A stretch of DNA of 64,000 nt from Gordius sp. MW1. Its lineage: Eukaryota; Nematomorpha; Gordioida; Gordea; Gordiidae. Below, piece after piece: positions 10,753 to 22,473 of the stretch. The stretch spans positions 2,294,001-2,358,000 of the forward strand of contig OZ038532.1 in the NCBI GenBank assembly GCA_964036665.1. Direction: 5' to 3'. The notes beneath the pieces are model-generated. The model was not told the origin of the DNA and ran no database searches. It saw only the letters and a list, made by a program, of their open reading frames with translations. The translations under genes and the position numbers were made by a program. Numbering within the stretch: position 1 is the first letter of the stretch; every line of letters begins with the position of its first letter.

Positions 10753-13154
10753 ATGGAATGTTATAAAGTAATTACGTGGATTTTTGCTATGGTAAGATAA
10801 AACTTTATTATTAAATATATTTATTAAATTAAATAAATTATTTTTAGCTATAAAAAGCAATTTGAATTTTTAATTTTCTATACAAATTTTGAATTTTTTT
10901 TTAAGTTTTTTATTACAAATAATTTAAGGTACTCCTCGGGGTGGGATCTTATTCAGGATTTCCGCATCAATATGAAGCAAAAAATGTTACTAGATCTCGT
11001 CGCTTGGAAATAAAAAAACCAGAATTTTTCCCCAATATAATTCAAAAATCTAGAAAAGAATTTGTATTCACTTATGTTGCTGATAAACACGATAAACCAC
11101 AAAGTAAATTTGAATTTATTATTTTTTCTTAAATTTTGTAGTTCATTAAATATTTTCCAAATCAAATATTTTGGTTCTATTTGTTTATAGTTAATCCCGT
11201 TTAAGGTTTTTTATAATTTAGTATATGTTAGGTTATGTTAATAATTTAGTATATTTTAGGTTATGTTTTAAATATACATTTATACAATTACAAACCATCA
11301 TAAATTCAGAAATTCATATATATTCAACAAAATTATGGTATATTAAGGAACCTCCATCAAAAGTCATAGTTTATTGGAGATTTCTTTAAGTTTCGCAATT
11401 AATTTTTTTAGTAATAAGTGACTTCAATTTAAATTCCACAAAAAGTGCTATAGTATGGTGTCTTTTTCAGTGCAAAACATTTAATACAACGTTTTATCGT
11501 AAAAAGGTCGTGAAATCTTATCTGGTTATTTAGTAAATTGCGAATACTAAACTAATTTTCTTCATATGATAAGGCGAATGCTTGTGGAAATTTAAACCAA
11601 AACGTTATCTTTTTTAAGTCCTCGTGAGTTAAAAATTAAAATTCATTTCTTGATACAATTAAGTTTCAATATTCGGTTAAGTTTAAATTTATTTTTTCCA
11701 TATAAATTATAAGATGGAACATCTACATTACCTGGACATTTAATTAAAGGGTCGCTATCTTCTTCTTCTTTATTAAGTATTTGGTTCCACAGTCGTGGGG
11801 TTTGTTTTGATGAGTTTCTTCCATCTTGATCGAGTAAGTGCCATGTCTTGATTAATTTTCTTAAGGCTTGTCTTAATATCTAATTTTGCTGCGCTGCAAA
11901 AATCGTCGTACGGGTTATAACATAGCCGTCTTAACTTCGAGCTCAGCAGATTCACATTTCAGACGCATAAAGTTACAGCGATTTTGTAAGATGCAAAAAT
12001 TTTTCTAAGCTTAATTGTTGTATGTTTAAATTTTTAGGTATGAGCAAAGTTTGGATTTAATCTCAAGAATTTAAATAGACAAAATCAAAACGTTTTTAAC
12101 TATCAAAAAACTAAATAATAATTACAACCACACATGAAATAGAATCGGATATATAGACAAAGATAAATCTGCGCGATTTGAATCTGAATCTGATATTAAC
12201 CAAAGCCCTTAGATTTTATAGCTTTGTTCACTTGCCCTTTCCACGTGATGGTGGTCCTCTTCCTCTCTCGGTACCTCATGTCCAGTTATTTTCAATTTAT
12301 GTTATTCGTCTCCCTTCTTAGTATATGCCCATACCACCTTAGCCAAAATACTTTAAAGCAAAAAACCTTTAAAACTAAAATTCTATCAAACATTAATAGT
12401 GAGCAGATGTTAAAAAATGGGAGTTATTTACGAAAGGCAAAAGAAAGATTTTTTAAAAGTTTGAAATAATATGGAATATATTACGAATACTCCCCTTATC
12501 CTTAATGTTTCTATTTTAATAGTAGGCAAAATCAAAAATTTTAGCTATAACATTGCAAAAAATCTAAAAACGATAAATTTTTATAATACGTTTTCAAATT
12601 TTTATTTATGTCGCTTTTATATGAGAAGGACGCATATATAATATAATTTTAAAAAATTTCCATCTCTGTATTATAAAGTTTTACTAATATTTCAAGGGAA
12701 TAACGTGGATGATTCTAACGAAGGAACACCAGTTAATAAAATAAATCAAAGGATTAAAAGAGCTTTCAACACTGATATTTTCACTTTTCCACACAACACT
12801 TTCCTCACTCCTATAACCAGGTAATAACATAATTATTTCAAACTTTAATTTTTATTTGTCCTTAATTGTTTTAAATAAATAAATTATTAAAAAGTTAAGA
12901 GCAGGATTAGATTATAATAAACATCTATAATTAGAAGATAGATTAAACATTTTCTCTTTATTTTGCAATCGTTTAAACAAACCAAAATACATTATATTGC
13001 TCCCAATTTATTGTTAAATTATATAATATAATTTTGGGTACTTATATTTTGGGAATTATTATTTTGAAATGATGAATAAAATTTGTTTCCAAATGATTAT
13101 TTATTATATATTTTAATCTCTAATCAGATTTGAGAACCACCATAGAAAAAAATG
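10753..13154 (+). CDS. Putative small secreted precursor protein (prohormone-like), 3' end not found
   Basis: Not recognised as any family. Exon 1 (10753-10791) and the start of exon 2 (10929-11103) join in phase 0. They give a textbook signal peptide: MECYKVITWIFAM followed by VLLGVGS. The mature part has an Asn-Val-Thr sequon, the basic sites RSRR, KK and SRK, and continues in phase into exon 3 (12697-12820), which has a further strong basic site, RIKR. A possible 27-nt microexon (13128-13154, acceptor CTCTAATCAG, donor GTAAGG) also keeps frame; I could not find what follows. All junctions are GT-AG. Intron 2 (1.6 kb) holds an antisense LINE fragment. Signal peptide plus spaced basic sites suggests a secreted, proteolytically processed precursor; this is inference. 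If exon 2 is not spliced the frame ends at 11132, giving 80 residues. Confidence 0.5.
11754..12345 (-). mobile_element. 3' fragment of an RTE-like LINE
   Basis: Read on the minus strand, 12345-12195 encodes the region after the reverse transcriptase (RLRWYGHILRR-like, then a GRG-rich patch). It is close to 63680-63815 of the LINE at the window end. About 300 bp further on, 11900-11773 encodes a tail-like piece (ALTRSRWKKLIKTNP), followed by an AATAAAGAAGAAGAAG tail. That order and a simple-repeat tail fit the 3' end of RTE-like LINEs. It is non-coding now. Confidence 0.65.
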
Positions 13155-13424
13155 GTAAGGATTTTGACGAGCGTGCCCCATTTCGTCTATAGCCTATTTT
13201 ACGAATCAATAGCAATCGCAACCTATCATAATGCACCCATAATATATTTGCAGAAAAATTTGTTTATAGCTAAATTATACATGACGTCTTAAACCGAATG
13301 ACACCACTTTAATGATATATAGCACTTAACGATAAAATAAACAATTTATGAGGAGATGCTCAAAGTTTTCATACCTTCGAAAGTATGAGAATTACATCAA
13401 TATCAAATAATTGATTACTTATAT

Positions 13425-13628
13425 TAGTGTTGTATAAACGGGTGGGGTTTGTTTGCTCGATCTTTGGCTCAACTAAGAGTAACGGTCGTCTGTGGTCTGT
13501 TTTTCAAATGTCGACTTAACCTAGAGGTCGACTAAGAAAAACAGACCAAAAAAACTTTGGTATGATTTTGTTTAGTAGACTAAAACCAAAAGTCGACCAA
13601 ACAAAACCCACTCGTTTTTACAACACTA
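13425..13628. mobile_element. hAT-like MITE, family M1, with target duplication
   Basis: Termini TAGTGTTGTATAAACGG and CGTTTTTACAACACTA, flanked by ACTTATAT (13417-13424) and ACTGATAT (13629-13636), matching at 7 of 8. The interior has the family's TCGACC and CAGACC inverted motifs. Confidence 0.75.
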
Positions 13629-13754
13629 ACTGATATCAATTGATAACTCATATGCAGATTTATTTTCTTCGATACCGGGTTTTATAATACAAAAATGTAG
13701 GCAAGAATAAGATCCCGATTTTAGAAGAGTTAATTATGTTTCGTATGCCGAGGA

Positions 13755-15965
13755 GTATAAGCGCCTTTAATTCAAACCATTTGGTGACGTCCCTTTTTTG
13801 CGTTGATGATGGATGGTATGTTCTACCAACCCGTTTGCTTGTGGGTGGTATTATGTTGTTGTTATGTGATAGATACTGAAACTACTGGATAGCTGTTTGT
13901 AAGATGCTGATTAAAAATGCTGTCCTCTGCCTGTTGTTATGGTGAACGGCACTCTAAAATTGGCTATCAAGCGTGTTAAAAATGTACGGGCCGTTGCAAT
14001 CTGCCATCGGGTAAATTGGGCTAAGCCCTAAGGTTCGTTAGATGGTAAAAAGGGTTCGAAGAGGTATAAATGTACGTGACTAAACCTTGCGTCTGGTTCA
14101 GCGAACATGTCTGGGGTTGATATAACATGTCTATTTAATACTTTGGCAGGCAATGCATTGCTTTGTTCATTGGCGTAAATCTTACTTCGTACCAAGCCAG
14201 ACAAGTCCCAAACAAACACTTCATCAAAAAATACAATAAATACGCTCTTGAAGAAAAACCAGGGGATTTTGTAAAATGTTTATCTTCAATTATCTTGCTA
14301 TTGGTGCCTGCCACCGTCTTTTTGATCTACGACACTAACCGGCTTGATTCCAAAATTTCTTACGTCGTCCGGTTTTACGATAAAACTTGTGGAGTTGGGA
14401 TACCGCGAACAACTAGACCTGGCTCCAGCTTAGGCCGATCAGGGCCTTTGCAAGTGGCAAGAGTATTACCATTAGGCCAGGCTGTATTATAACAATTGAA
14501 GCCTTAACTTCAGCGCCACCTCGAATTTTATGGTCCCCTAGTACATATCAAGCGCGTACACCAAGCTACGTCTAACAAGGGAACAAATGGCACGTTTTCA
14601 TCAGATTACAAGAAACGGTCATGGTATTTTACTAAAAATATTAATCTTAATGCAATCTAAAATTTTTCGGAACAGATCGATGATCATTTCAAAGCTTACG
14701 TCGATGAATTATACAAGTTCATTAGGTATCTGATTGCAAAATTGTGAAGTTGATAATCCTCCATGCAACACATTGCTTTGTCCAATCGCGTACATCTTTG
14801 TCATTCCCGACCAGACAAAACGTTTGGGGATAAGCTGAAGCTGGAAAACAAAGAACATTGAGGGAGTAGAAACTGTGCATCGAAGCGTCCTAGGTAAGGT
14901 CTCGAAATCATTGTAAATATATCGCACTTAAATGTCAAATTTGTACCTGGGATTAAATATCGTTCCAGTTTGAGGCTTTCGAACTCATCTGATTCATATT
15001 GTTCTTGTTTTTGTGTCATCGCAATATTTTCTGTAATTGATCTGTTTGGTTGTTGTATTGTACAGTTTTCGGTTCGCGAAAAAGTGTCTGCTGCTATATT
15101 TTTATTACCCTTAATGAACTGTCCCTGATTTCAATGTGTGATATTATCAAGTTGTCGTATTTCACGGGCGAGCATTTATCGGATTTATCTACAAATGCGT
15201 AAGTTAACGGTTTGGGACCAGTAATAATTAAAAACTCGCGACCTTCTAAAATGTGTGGGTAATGTTTGATAGAAAGGTAAATTGCTAGCAGTTCTCTATG
15301 AAGGTGCTGTATCGAGTTTAAGGGAGAAAGATCCTATCACGTGACGGTGACTACTTAAGCAAGACACCTCGCTTTTCTCACATCGTTTTTCCCTTACCTC
15401 TTGCCCTCTCGTTAACTTCTCTTATTTTACTCCGCCATTTACCCTTAAAATTCGCTTTCTTACGTGCGCCGTAATTACTATATATTATACAAGCAAAATG
15501 TACCCCCCCCTCCCATGTTTTAGAAATAGCATAAATAAACGCCCTTGGTAAAACAAATGCCTAACCAGAGGAATCTGGGAAAAGAGAAATACCCCTTTTT
15601 TAGATTTTAATTACAACTGAATTCCCTTTTTACGATTTTTGCTTAACGGCTCCGATGGCAGTGTTTGACGCGTCGGTTACAATATAGAGGCTGGCACTAT
15701 CCACTAAATGATTCGTGATTTCATCACGCATTATCAAAATCTTGTGGAATGCGCCTGGGCGTTCTGCGTCATGTCTAAGGATCCTTTTGATGAGCAGGTC
15801 AGTAAGTTGTTGGAGAAGGAGGGCACAGTTAGGTATAAAATGCCTGTAAAAATTAAACTATTCCCAAGAAACGACGTATTTGGGTCATATTGCTGGGGTG
15901 GCAAAATTTATGATTGCCGAAATCATGTTGGTATCGGCGTTCAAACTTATGTTAAAATGTGATGT
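13755..15965 (-). mobile_element. Ty3/gypsy LTR retrotransposon fossil, internal fragment
   Basis: On the minus strand, pieces of a Ty3/gypsy-type polyprotein can be recognised in the expected order: the end of the reverse transcriptase, RNase H (a VTDASNTAIGA motif, then RELLAIYLSIKH), and integrase with its zinc-binding and core regions. It is clearly broken in many places and old. I saw no flanking long terminal repeats, so the outer limits are approximate. Confidence 0.8.
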
Positions 15966-17368
15966 CCTACGAAGTCAATCGAACAACGTCCCCACTCACA
16001 TTTATTTAGATTAATTTTATATATAAAATAGTAAACAGGAGTGGATGTTTATCTTATATATAAAAATGAAACTATGTATGTATATATATATATATACCGC
16101 CACCAATTTTGGAGAACTACCGGAGATTTGGCTCAAACTTTCACAGTTTATTCCCCAAACTCCGGAGCATGTTTTAAGATTTGTTCGAGCCAAATCGGTC
16201 CAGTAATTTTCGAGAACGGTTTAGTGCCTGATTCTCAACTTTTGTAAAAACTACCAGATCGATTTGGCTCAAAATTTCACAGTTTATTCCTGACACTCCG
16301 GAGCATGTTTTAAGATTTGTTCGAGCCAAATCAGTCCATTAGTTTTCGAGAATGGTTAACGGTGACAAAAATTTATCAATTAAACCTCAAATAAATAAAA
16401 TTTCTTTCATTCTTGGATAATTTTAATTCTTTTTTCCATGGCTTAAAAGGTAATTATGAGATTATATATATATTTTTTAAAAAGATTTCTAACGTCAGTT
16501 TTTTATATGTTTAAACTTCATTTTCAGTTAAAGTTACATACTATGATACAGCGATCTTAGCTTTCCCTGGTACACTATCGCGTCTAAACCTAACAAGGGG
16601 CTTCGAGAATGTAAAAGCTACAAGTTTAAAAGTTTCTAGAATAAATATATTCTCTACACTTATTTGCAGGGTTTCTTTCAGAAAAAATGCTCCGGGGGGG
16701 TATTTTCAACTTCCGGGGGGGGGGGGGGGGGGGTAAAAAAAATTTTCTTTGCTAAACCATTCTGTGTAATTACTGATTTTTATTGGTGATATAAGTGATA
16801 TATAAACAGATACATACACGCATAATCATTAAATAAATACATGTAATATTTTAACGGGCAAGTGTTCTTTTAAGAAAGTATGTTTTAAAGAGAACAGACA
16901 GAGCATAAAGCCCCACCTAAGGCTTCATCAAAAATTAGCCATTTGTATTTAGATGTCCATGAAATCATAAATTTATATGATGGTTTAAGTTTTAAATTTT
17001 GCCCATGTTTTTCACTTTCAGAGACTGAGTAATTAGTAGAGCTGCCAATACACTCATCTTTATATATATATTAATAAAATAAAAACAATGCATAATTTTA
17101 ATTACCAGCATTTTTATCAAAAGAAAAAGAAGACACAGTTTTCCCCACTCCAGCAGAATTACAATTTTCATCTTGACCTAAAACATGAAAATATATATAA
17201 TACTTCTATATTAAAAAATCTTTCTTGCCTCTTTCAGAGTTCATGTGAATTTCACTGCTGGAAGCAGAATAATATCTGCCTTTAACTTATATATATTTAA
17301 AATATCTAATGCTTAAAAATAGTTACCATAATTTCCCATAGTAAGGGATAAAACAAGAGTTTTTTAAT

Positions 17369-18869
17369 TGCTATGCAATTTATGGGCTCGTTTTTTGGTT
17401 GTCCGTTGTCCGTTGTCTACCCTCCCTATCTATTTGCATTGGGTATATTAGGTTATCGATTTTTTAAATTAATGCATGAGAAAGAGGTGCCCCACCCCTC
17501 ACTATCTCCCTCGCTGTGTTATTTTTTAAAATGCATAAGAGGTGCCCCACCCCTCATCTCTATCTCCCTCGCTTTCGGGCGGGGTCGGGTTATAATTGCT
17601 ACGTTAAATTAATGCATAAGGATATCTATTCGTTTTTGAATTGGGTAACATTGATATTAATTGTTATAATTACCCTATGCCCTCCACTACAAGGGTTTGG
17701 GTTAGAATCTCGGAGTTTTTTTAGACTCTTATGATTGTTTTTGTTACTACCATTGATAATATGACTTTTTGGCCGTCCGCTTGTTCGATTATTGTTTCAT
17801 TTTATTATATAATAAACATAAATAAAAGTTGTTTACTTTTAATTGCTATGCAATTTAACTAGTTTTTGGGTTAGAATCCCGGAGTTTTTTTTGACTCTTA
17901 TGATTGTTCTTGTTACTATCATTGATAATAAGACTTTTTGGCCGTCCGCTGGCTGCTGACCAATGAAAAAAAATGACCATTGGCCAAAATATGAATCCGA
18001 GTTTATTTTTTCGTTTTTTTTGACTATTATGATTGTTCCTGTTACTACCATTGCTATTATGACTTTTTGGCCGTCCCCTGGCTCCTGACCGATGGAAAAA
18101 ATGACCATTGGCCAAAATGTGAATCGAAATTATTTTTTTCGATTTTTTTTGACTATTATGATTGTTCCTGTTCCTACCATTGCTATTATGACTTTTTGGC
18201 CGTCCGCTGGCTGCTGACCAATGGAATAAATTAACCATTGGCCAAAATGTGATTCGAAAACTTTTTTTTCGTTTTTTTTGACTATTATGAATTTATATCC
18301 ACTTTTACCGTGTCCTGGCTGCTGACCAATGGAAAAAAAGGATCATTGGCCAAAATGTGATTCGAAAATTTTTTTTTCGTTTTTTTTTACTTTTATGAAT
18401 TTATATCCAACCGTGTGCTGGCTGCTGACCAATGGAAAAAAATGACCATTGGCCAAAGTGAGCATCAAAAATTTTTTTTCTGTCTTTTTGGCTATCATAG
18501 ACTTATAGAGTATCTGTTGGTACTGACCAATAGAGAAAAAATGACCATTGGCCAAATTTTTGATTTTTTTAATTAAAAATTGTTCAAATTCAGCAAAAAA
18601 TTTCTCCCAACAATTCTGCAAATTCTTAACATTGTGATGTTTTATAATATATGTTTGTTAGACCCATAATCACTAAAGGCCATAAAAACTAATGTAATAC
18701 GCAACTAGATGCAAACACTAAATCTAACCCTTGCCTATATTACATTTTGCCTATATTACATTATGCCTATAAATGGAAAATTTGTATAAATAATTAATTA
18801 GTCATTAGGCTAATACCCCCCTATAGGCATCGCCCCTTCCTACCTTTCTCGCCCATAAATTGCATAGCA
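17369..18869. mobile_element. TIR element carrying a satellite array
   Basis: Bounded by a perfect 20-bp inverted repeat, TTGCTATGCAATTTATGGGC (17369-17388) and its reverse complement (18850-18869). The interior is mostly a degenerate tandem array. A second copy of the left end and array starts at 56031. No target duplication is evident and nothing is coding. The long minus-strand open frames here come from the repeat, not a gene. Confidence 0.7.
17755..18580. repeat. Degenerate tandem array, ~95-130 bp unit with a hairpin
   Basis: Six to seven units, each with TTTTTGGCCGTCC, then GGCTGCTGACCAATGG, an A run, TGACCATTGGCC, and a T-rich TTTTTTTCG block. Spacing between successive units is about 130, 130, 109, 99 and 95 bp. 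Every unit contains the inverted pair CCAATGG / CCATTGG, so each can form a small hairpin. Confidence 0.85.
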
Positions 18870-20549
18870 AATATGATACATTTATACGAAGTACAGATGA
18901 GTCGTCCCCCCTTCCCTTCCCCTCTTCCCTTCCCACGAGGGCCGAAGGCCCGAGTTTTTAATTCAGTCCCATCTTTACCTATTACAAACAAACATATTCA
19001 TGACTTATTTTATATAAACACAAATACCCATACATAATAAAAATTATTCCAAATTAAATCATATTTACCATCTTTTTTATTATGCTTTTTCTTTTTACTA
19101 ATGTAGTGTAAAAGAGTACTTTAATATTTACCAGACATCTATAATTCAAAATAAGCATATATATCAATAAAAAACAAACAATAGAATCTATTATTAATAA
19201 TAATTCTTTTATAAGTAAGATAGTGATTTAATAATTCTAAAAGCATTTATTTATGCTTATTTACCTATTGATATTTTTTGATTAAAGATAATTTGTAACT
19301 TTTAAGATTGTAAATTAGGGTTCACAAATGTTAAAAAATGATGTCTATGAATGATTTCCACCTGATTTGCAAAAAAAATTTAATTTCTCCAATTTTATTT
19401 TTTTTTATTGACAAATTAAAACAATTTATTGAATTTCAATTTTAGCCTATTAATATAATTTATGACTTCATGATGGAACTTGAGTTCATGCTTCCTTTAA
19501 TCAAAACTCTCCGGGGGGGGGGTATTTAAAATTGCCCGGGGGGGGGGGGTAATACTCCTCCGGGCTCCGCCCTGAAAGAAACCCTGCTTATTTGATTAGC
19601 GTTAAAATTAATAAGTTTTACAATACCCAATTATATAATTGAAAATATTTCTAATTATCAAATATGAAAATAACGTATAAAGGCCTTTAATCAAGGTAAT
19701 TTTTTTAAATCCCGATAACAGAGCAATTAATAGATTTCTAATACATTTTGTAGTTTCAACGATGAATTCTTAATATAAAAATAAAAGTATGTGTGTGTGT
19801 GTGTATATATGCCGCCACCAATTTTGGAAAACTACCGGACCGATTTGGCTCAAAATTTCACAGTTTATTCCTGACACTCCGGAGCATGTTTTAAGAGTTG
19901 TTCGAACCAAATCGATCCAGTAGTTTTAGAGTATTCATACGCGTTGCACTGTATACGGAAATAGAACAATAGAAGTAGAACATATAGACATCAAACTTTA
20001 TTTTTACTTCAATAACCGCTTTATTATCATATATGCCCTAAAATTCCAACATAATTTTATACACCCGGGTAAATGGCAAAACAACGTTTGCCGTGTTCAT
20101 CTAGTTATTAATAAATAGAAAGAAGTGAGTTAGTGATTTTGTAAGCGTTAGGAGTTGTTTATATACTGGTGTAGAGTTGTCAGACATTTGAATAAATCAC
20201 TTTACGGTAAACTTAATGTATCAAGTTTAACATATACCGCTAGCTATTTGCTTACTAATATATACAATTAACACAAACTAGTAAATCGTTTAGTCCCCAC
20301 AAGGTCATATAATAGACGGGAAATTAACAATTTGTAAATAAATAATAGAAATAAGTAGTATAAATAATATTGTACATAAATTTTTATTAAACTTCAGCGT
20401 TTTAAAATTTGTTTATATAATGAAATTGAATTTTGGATGTCACTGAATTGTTAAAGATATACACAAAGTATACATGATAAAATGTTAAATAATTATATAA
20501 TAATAGTGAATGATGACATCCTTATTTTCCAACTTGATTAGTTAATAAA

Positions 20550-22046
20550 TCAAAAGTATCTGTGGAAAATCTTGAGTATTATACGTTTAACTAATGGATC
20601 AAATACGAGCGTAATGTAAATGCTTAACATATTTATTCCATATTTAGACAAATAAGCTATGTTTTGGAACCACAATTCATTCTTGTTTGTTAAAACATCT
20701 GACCATTGTTCAAATAGGAACATATAGATTGCCATTGGTAATGTGTTTAATATAAAATAAAGATTTAATGCTATCATCCATTTTGTGACGTTTAGATTTC
20801 GCCTGTTTTTTTCATAAGCAATTTTTAGTTTAGATGAATTATACTTAATCAGCGCAGAATCTTCGGCATTTGCTGAAATTGAACTACATGTCTTTGAGGT
20901 GGATAGATTTTTGCGGTTTTTACTTATGTTTAAATTACTACTAAAATTGTCAGTTTGTAAGACAGTTAAGGGGGATAGTAGAATATCTTTCGATTTCGTG
21001 GTAGTTAATACATACTCAGATTTGGACTTTAAAAGGCTTTTTTCACTTTTGTTAGAACCAAGCGATTTACTTGAAGTATCTATAACAGGTATTTTAAAAA
21101 CATTGGCACAATAATAAATAATGATGGAATTAGAAATTAACGTTATGATTAGAGGTATAATTGTCATGCAAAAGTTTGTCCATTTTCTATAAGATGGAAA
21201 CCAATGATTTGTGAATGAGTTTCTGGAATGAAAATAGCTTAGTTTGGCAACTTTTAAAGGCAACACAATTTCCACTGTATCAAATAGTTTTTTATTGGAT
21301 GAAAATAAAGTTAGAGGAATGAGTGTTTCTCTAAGTACCGACACTATAACACTCACATTTTTAGGCAAATTTGTAAAATTTTTAGAGGCATATCTGATAG
21401 AATCGGCTGTATCAGCCTTTGTATTATATACGTTCCGATTAATAAGAGACTTTACTGGTACGGCTGAATATCCCCAACCATAAGGAATAGTTAGAGCCAC
21501 ACAGATCGCAAAAGTCACTATCGCAACTATTTTTATGGTTGATGTTTTAATATTTCGTTGGTACGTTGATGGCTTTACCATGGCCCACAATCGATCCAGA
21601 GCGATTATTATTCTAACACAATTACCATAATGAGTAAAAATATCCATCATCGGCAATCCAACTTTAATGCTATACCAAACAAACCAATATGATTGCCGAC
21701 ATAGACGCCAGCATGACATGTAAAGAGTGGGGAATAAAATCAAATTCCAGCTAACAAGGAAATCAGAGATTGTTAAAATTTGAATATAAAACCAAACGTT
21801 ACGAACAGAATACTCGAATGGTCTCTGATGAGAAACTGATGGTCGGGTTGCATTTTTGTCAATGACTATTGTTGTCATTCTGAGTGTTGGTGATGAATTT
21901 TGATGTTTAGAGATCCTACTTAACTTTGCTTGGTATAAGCAATAGACGTATATTGAGTTTCCCACAAATCCTGCCATTATTATCGTTGGCATAATATATG
22001 TATAAGTGATTTCCGTGGTCCATAACATATAAATTTTATTTTCCAT
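20550..22046 (-). CDS. Seven-transmembrane receptor, rhodopsin-like (class A), orphan; intronless
   Basis: A 498-residue single-exon protein. Seven hydrophobic segments lie near residues 17-38, 86-108, 126-150, 171-192, 288-313, 421-445 and 461-483. Class A landmarks: G29-N30 in TM1, D95 in TM2 (LTISDFL), DRL at 151-153 in place of DRY, W/P residues in TM4, and NTLP in TM6. TM7 ends with VFDPLVK, a D-P variant of NPxxY. The N-terminus is only about 16 residues. The second extracellular loop is unusually long (~95 residues, with sequons), and the third intracellular loop is ~105 Ser/Lys-rich residues. This shape is typical of invertebrate peptide-receptor-like orphans; the ligand is unknown. 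It would signal through G proteins at the plasma membrane. No neighbour helps; repeats lie on both sides. The start is the only upstream ATG that precedes TM1. Confidence 0.85.
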   Translation of the reverse strand: MENKIYMLWTTEITYTYIMPTIIMAGFVGNSIYVYCLYQAKLSRISKHQNSSPTLRMTTIVIDKNATRPSVSHQRPFEYSVRNVWFYIQILTISDFLVSWNLILFPTLYMSCWRLCRQSYWFVWYSIKVGLPMMDIFTHYGNCVRIIIALDRLWAMVKPSTYQRNIKTSTIKIVAIVTFAICVALTIPYGWGYSAVPVKSLINRNVYNTKADTADSIRYASKNFTNLPKNVSVIVSVLRETLIPLTLFSSNKKLFDTVEIVLPLKVAKLSYFHSRNSFTNHWFPSYRKWTNFCMTIIPLIITLISNSIIIYYCANVFKIPVIDTSSKSLGSNKSEKSLLKSKSEYVLTTTKSKDILLSPLTVLQTDNFSSNLNISKNRKNLSTSKTCSSISANAEDSALIKYNSSKLKIAYEKNRRNLNVTKWMIALNLYFILNTLPMAIYMFLFEQWSDVLTNKNELWFQNIAYLSKYGINMLSIYITLVFDPLVKRIILKIFHRYF

Positions 22047-22473
22047 TTTTTCTTCAAGCTAAATTAGAAGGCAAAATAAATTATGAGAATTATTGAAAAA
22101 ATACAATCTCGCATAAAATTACTTGGTTATATTTGTTAGATTAATTATAAGAACTTTATTAAGATGCCCGTAAATTATAATTCGTTAACAAAATAAATTT
22201 TCTTACAAGACAATGATCTTTTATTGTCAATGATTACTGGTAACTAAGTTTCATTTGTATCTTTAGTCGCTGTTTGTATCTTAATTTTTTAGTAGATGCT
22301 GTATCAAATAACACACAGAAAATGTAATTTTTTACCACAAACAGAAAAAAAATTAAATTGTTATTAAATTAAAAATAATTAATCAACCTATTTAACAAGT
22401 TATCCATTTAATAAAATAAAAAATTTACCTTGATATGCTGATTGAATTTTGTTTATTTGAAAATATATAAGCT

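Larger units (their letters stand above)
16667..19586. mobile_element. hAT-type non-autonomous element with exact 8-bp target duplication
   Basis: Terminal inverted repeats CAGGGTTTCTTTCAG and CTGAAAGAAACCCTG, flanked by an exact duplication CTTATTTG (16659-16666 and 19587-19594). Long G runs with CTCCGGGGGG lie just inside both ends. I see no transposase. Inside it sits the separate TIR element 17369-18869. It interrupts the Helitron 16052-20104. Confidence 0.85.
16052..20104 (+). mobile_element. Non-autonomous Helitron, interrupted by nested elements
   Basis: The 5' end TCTTATATATAAAAATGAAA follows an A. The 3' end is a hairpin GGCAAA-ACAACG-TTTGCC, then CTAG (20101-20104), then T. These are Helitron rules: 5' TC, 3' hairpin plus CTAG, insertion between A and T. 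Near-identical ~130-bp blocks (GGCTCAAA..TTTCACAGTTTATTCC.. and CTCCGGAGCATGTTTTAAGA) occur twice at 16098-16360 and once at 19810-19935. Without the 2.9-kb insertion at 16667-19586 it is about 1.1 kb, and no Rep/helicase is seen. A second TC-like start at 19769 (TCTTAATATAAAAATAAAAG) is possible, in which case the 3' end belongs to a 336-bp element and this one lacks its end. Confidence 0.6.

Noticed and set aside
14163-14492. Plus-strand open frame of 109 residues with a hydrophobic stretch
   Set aside because: It overlaps the integrase part of the minus-strand gypsy fossil, so it is probably a shadow frame; no splice or start support.
15708-15962. Plus-strand open frame of 84 residues
   Set aside because: It is the complement of the Ty3/gypsy fossil on the minus strand, where the family motifs are visible; no plus-strand signal supports a gene.
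17755-18580. Regular repeats that might suggest a CRISPR-like array
   Set aside because: Units are long, degenerate and contiguous without unique spacers, inside a transposon in a eukaryotic genome.
17839-18621. Three minus-strand open frames of 89-127 residues with a repeated sequence
   Set aside because: They are produced by the tandem satellite units, which lack stops in some frames; no gene-like features.
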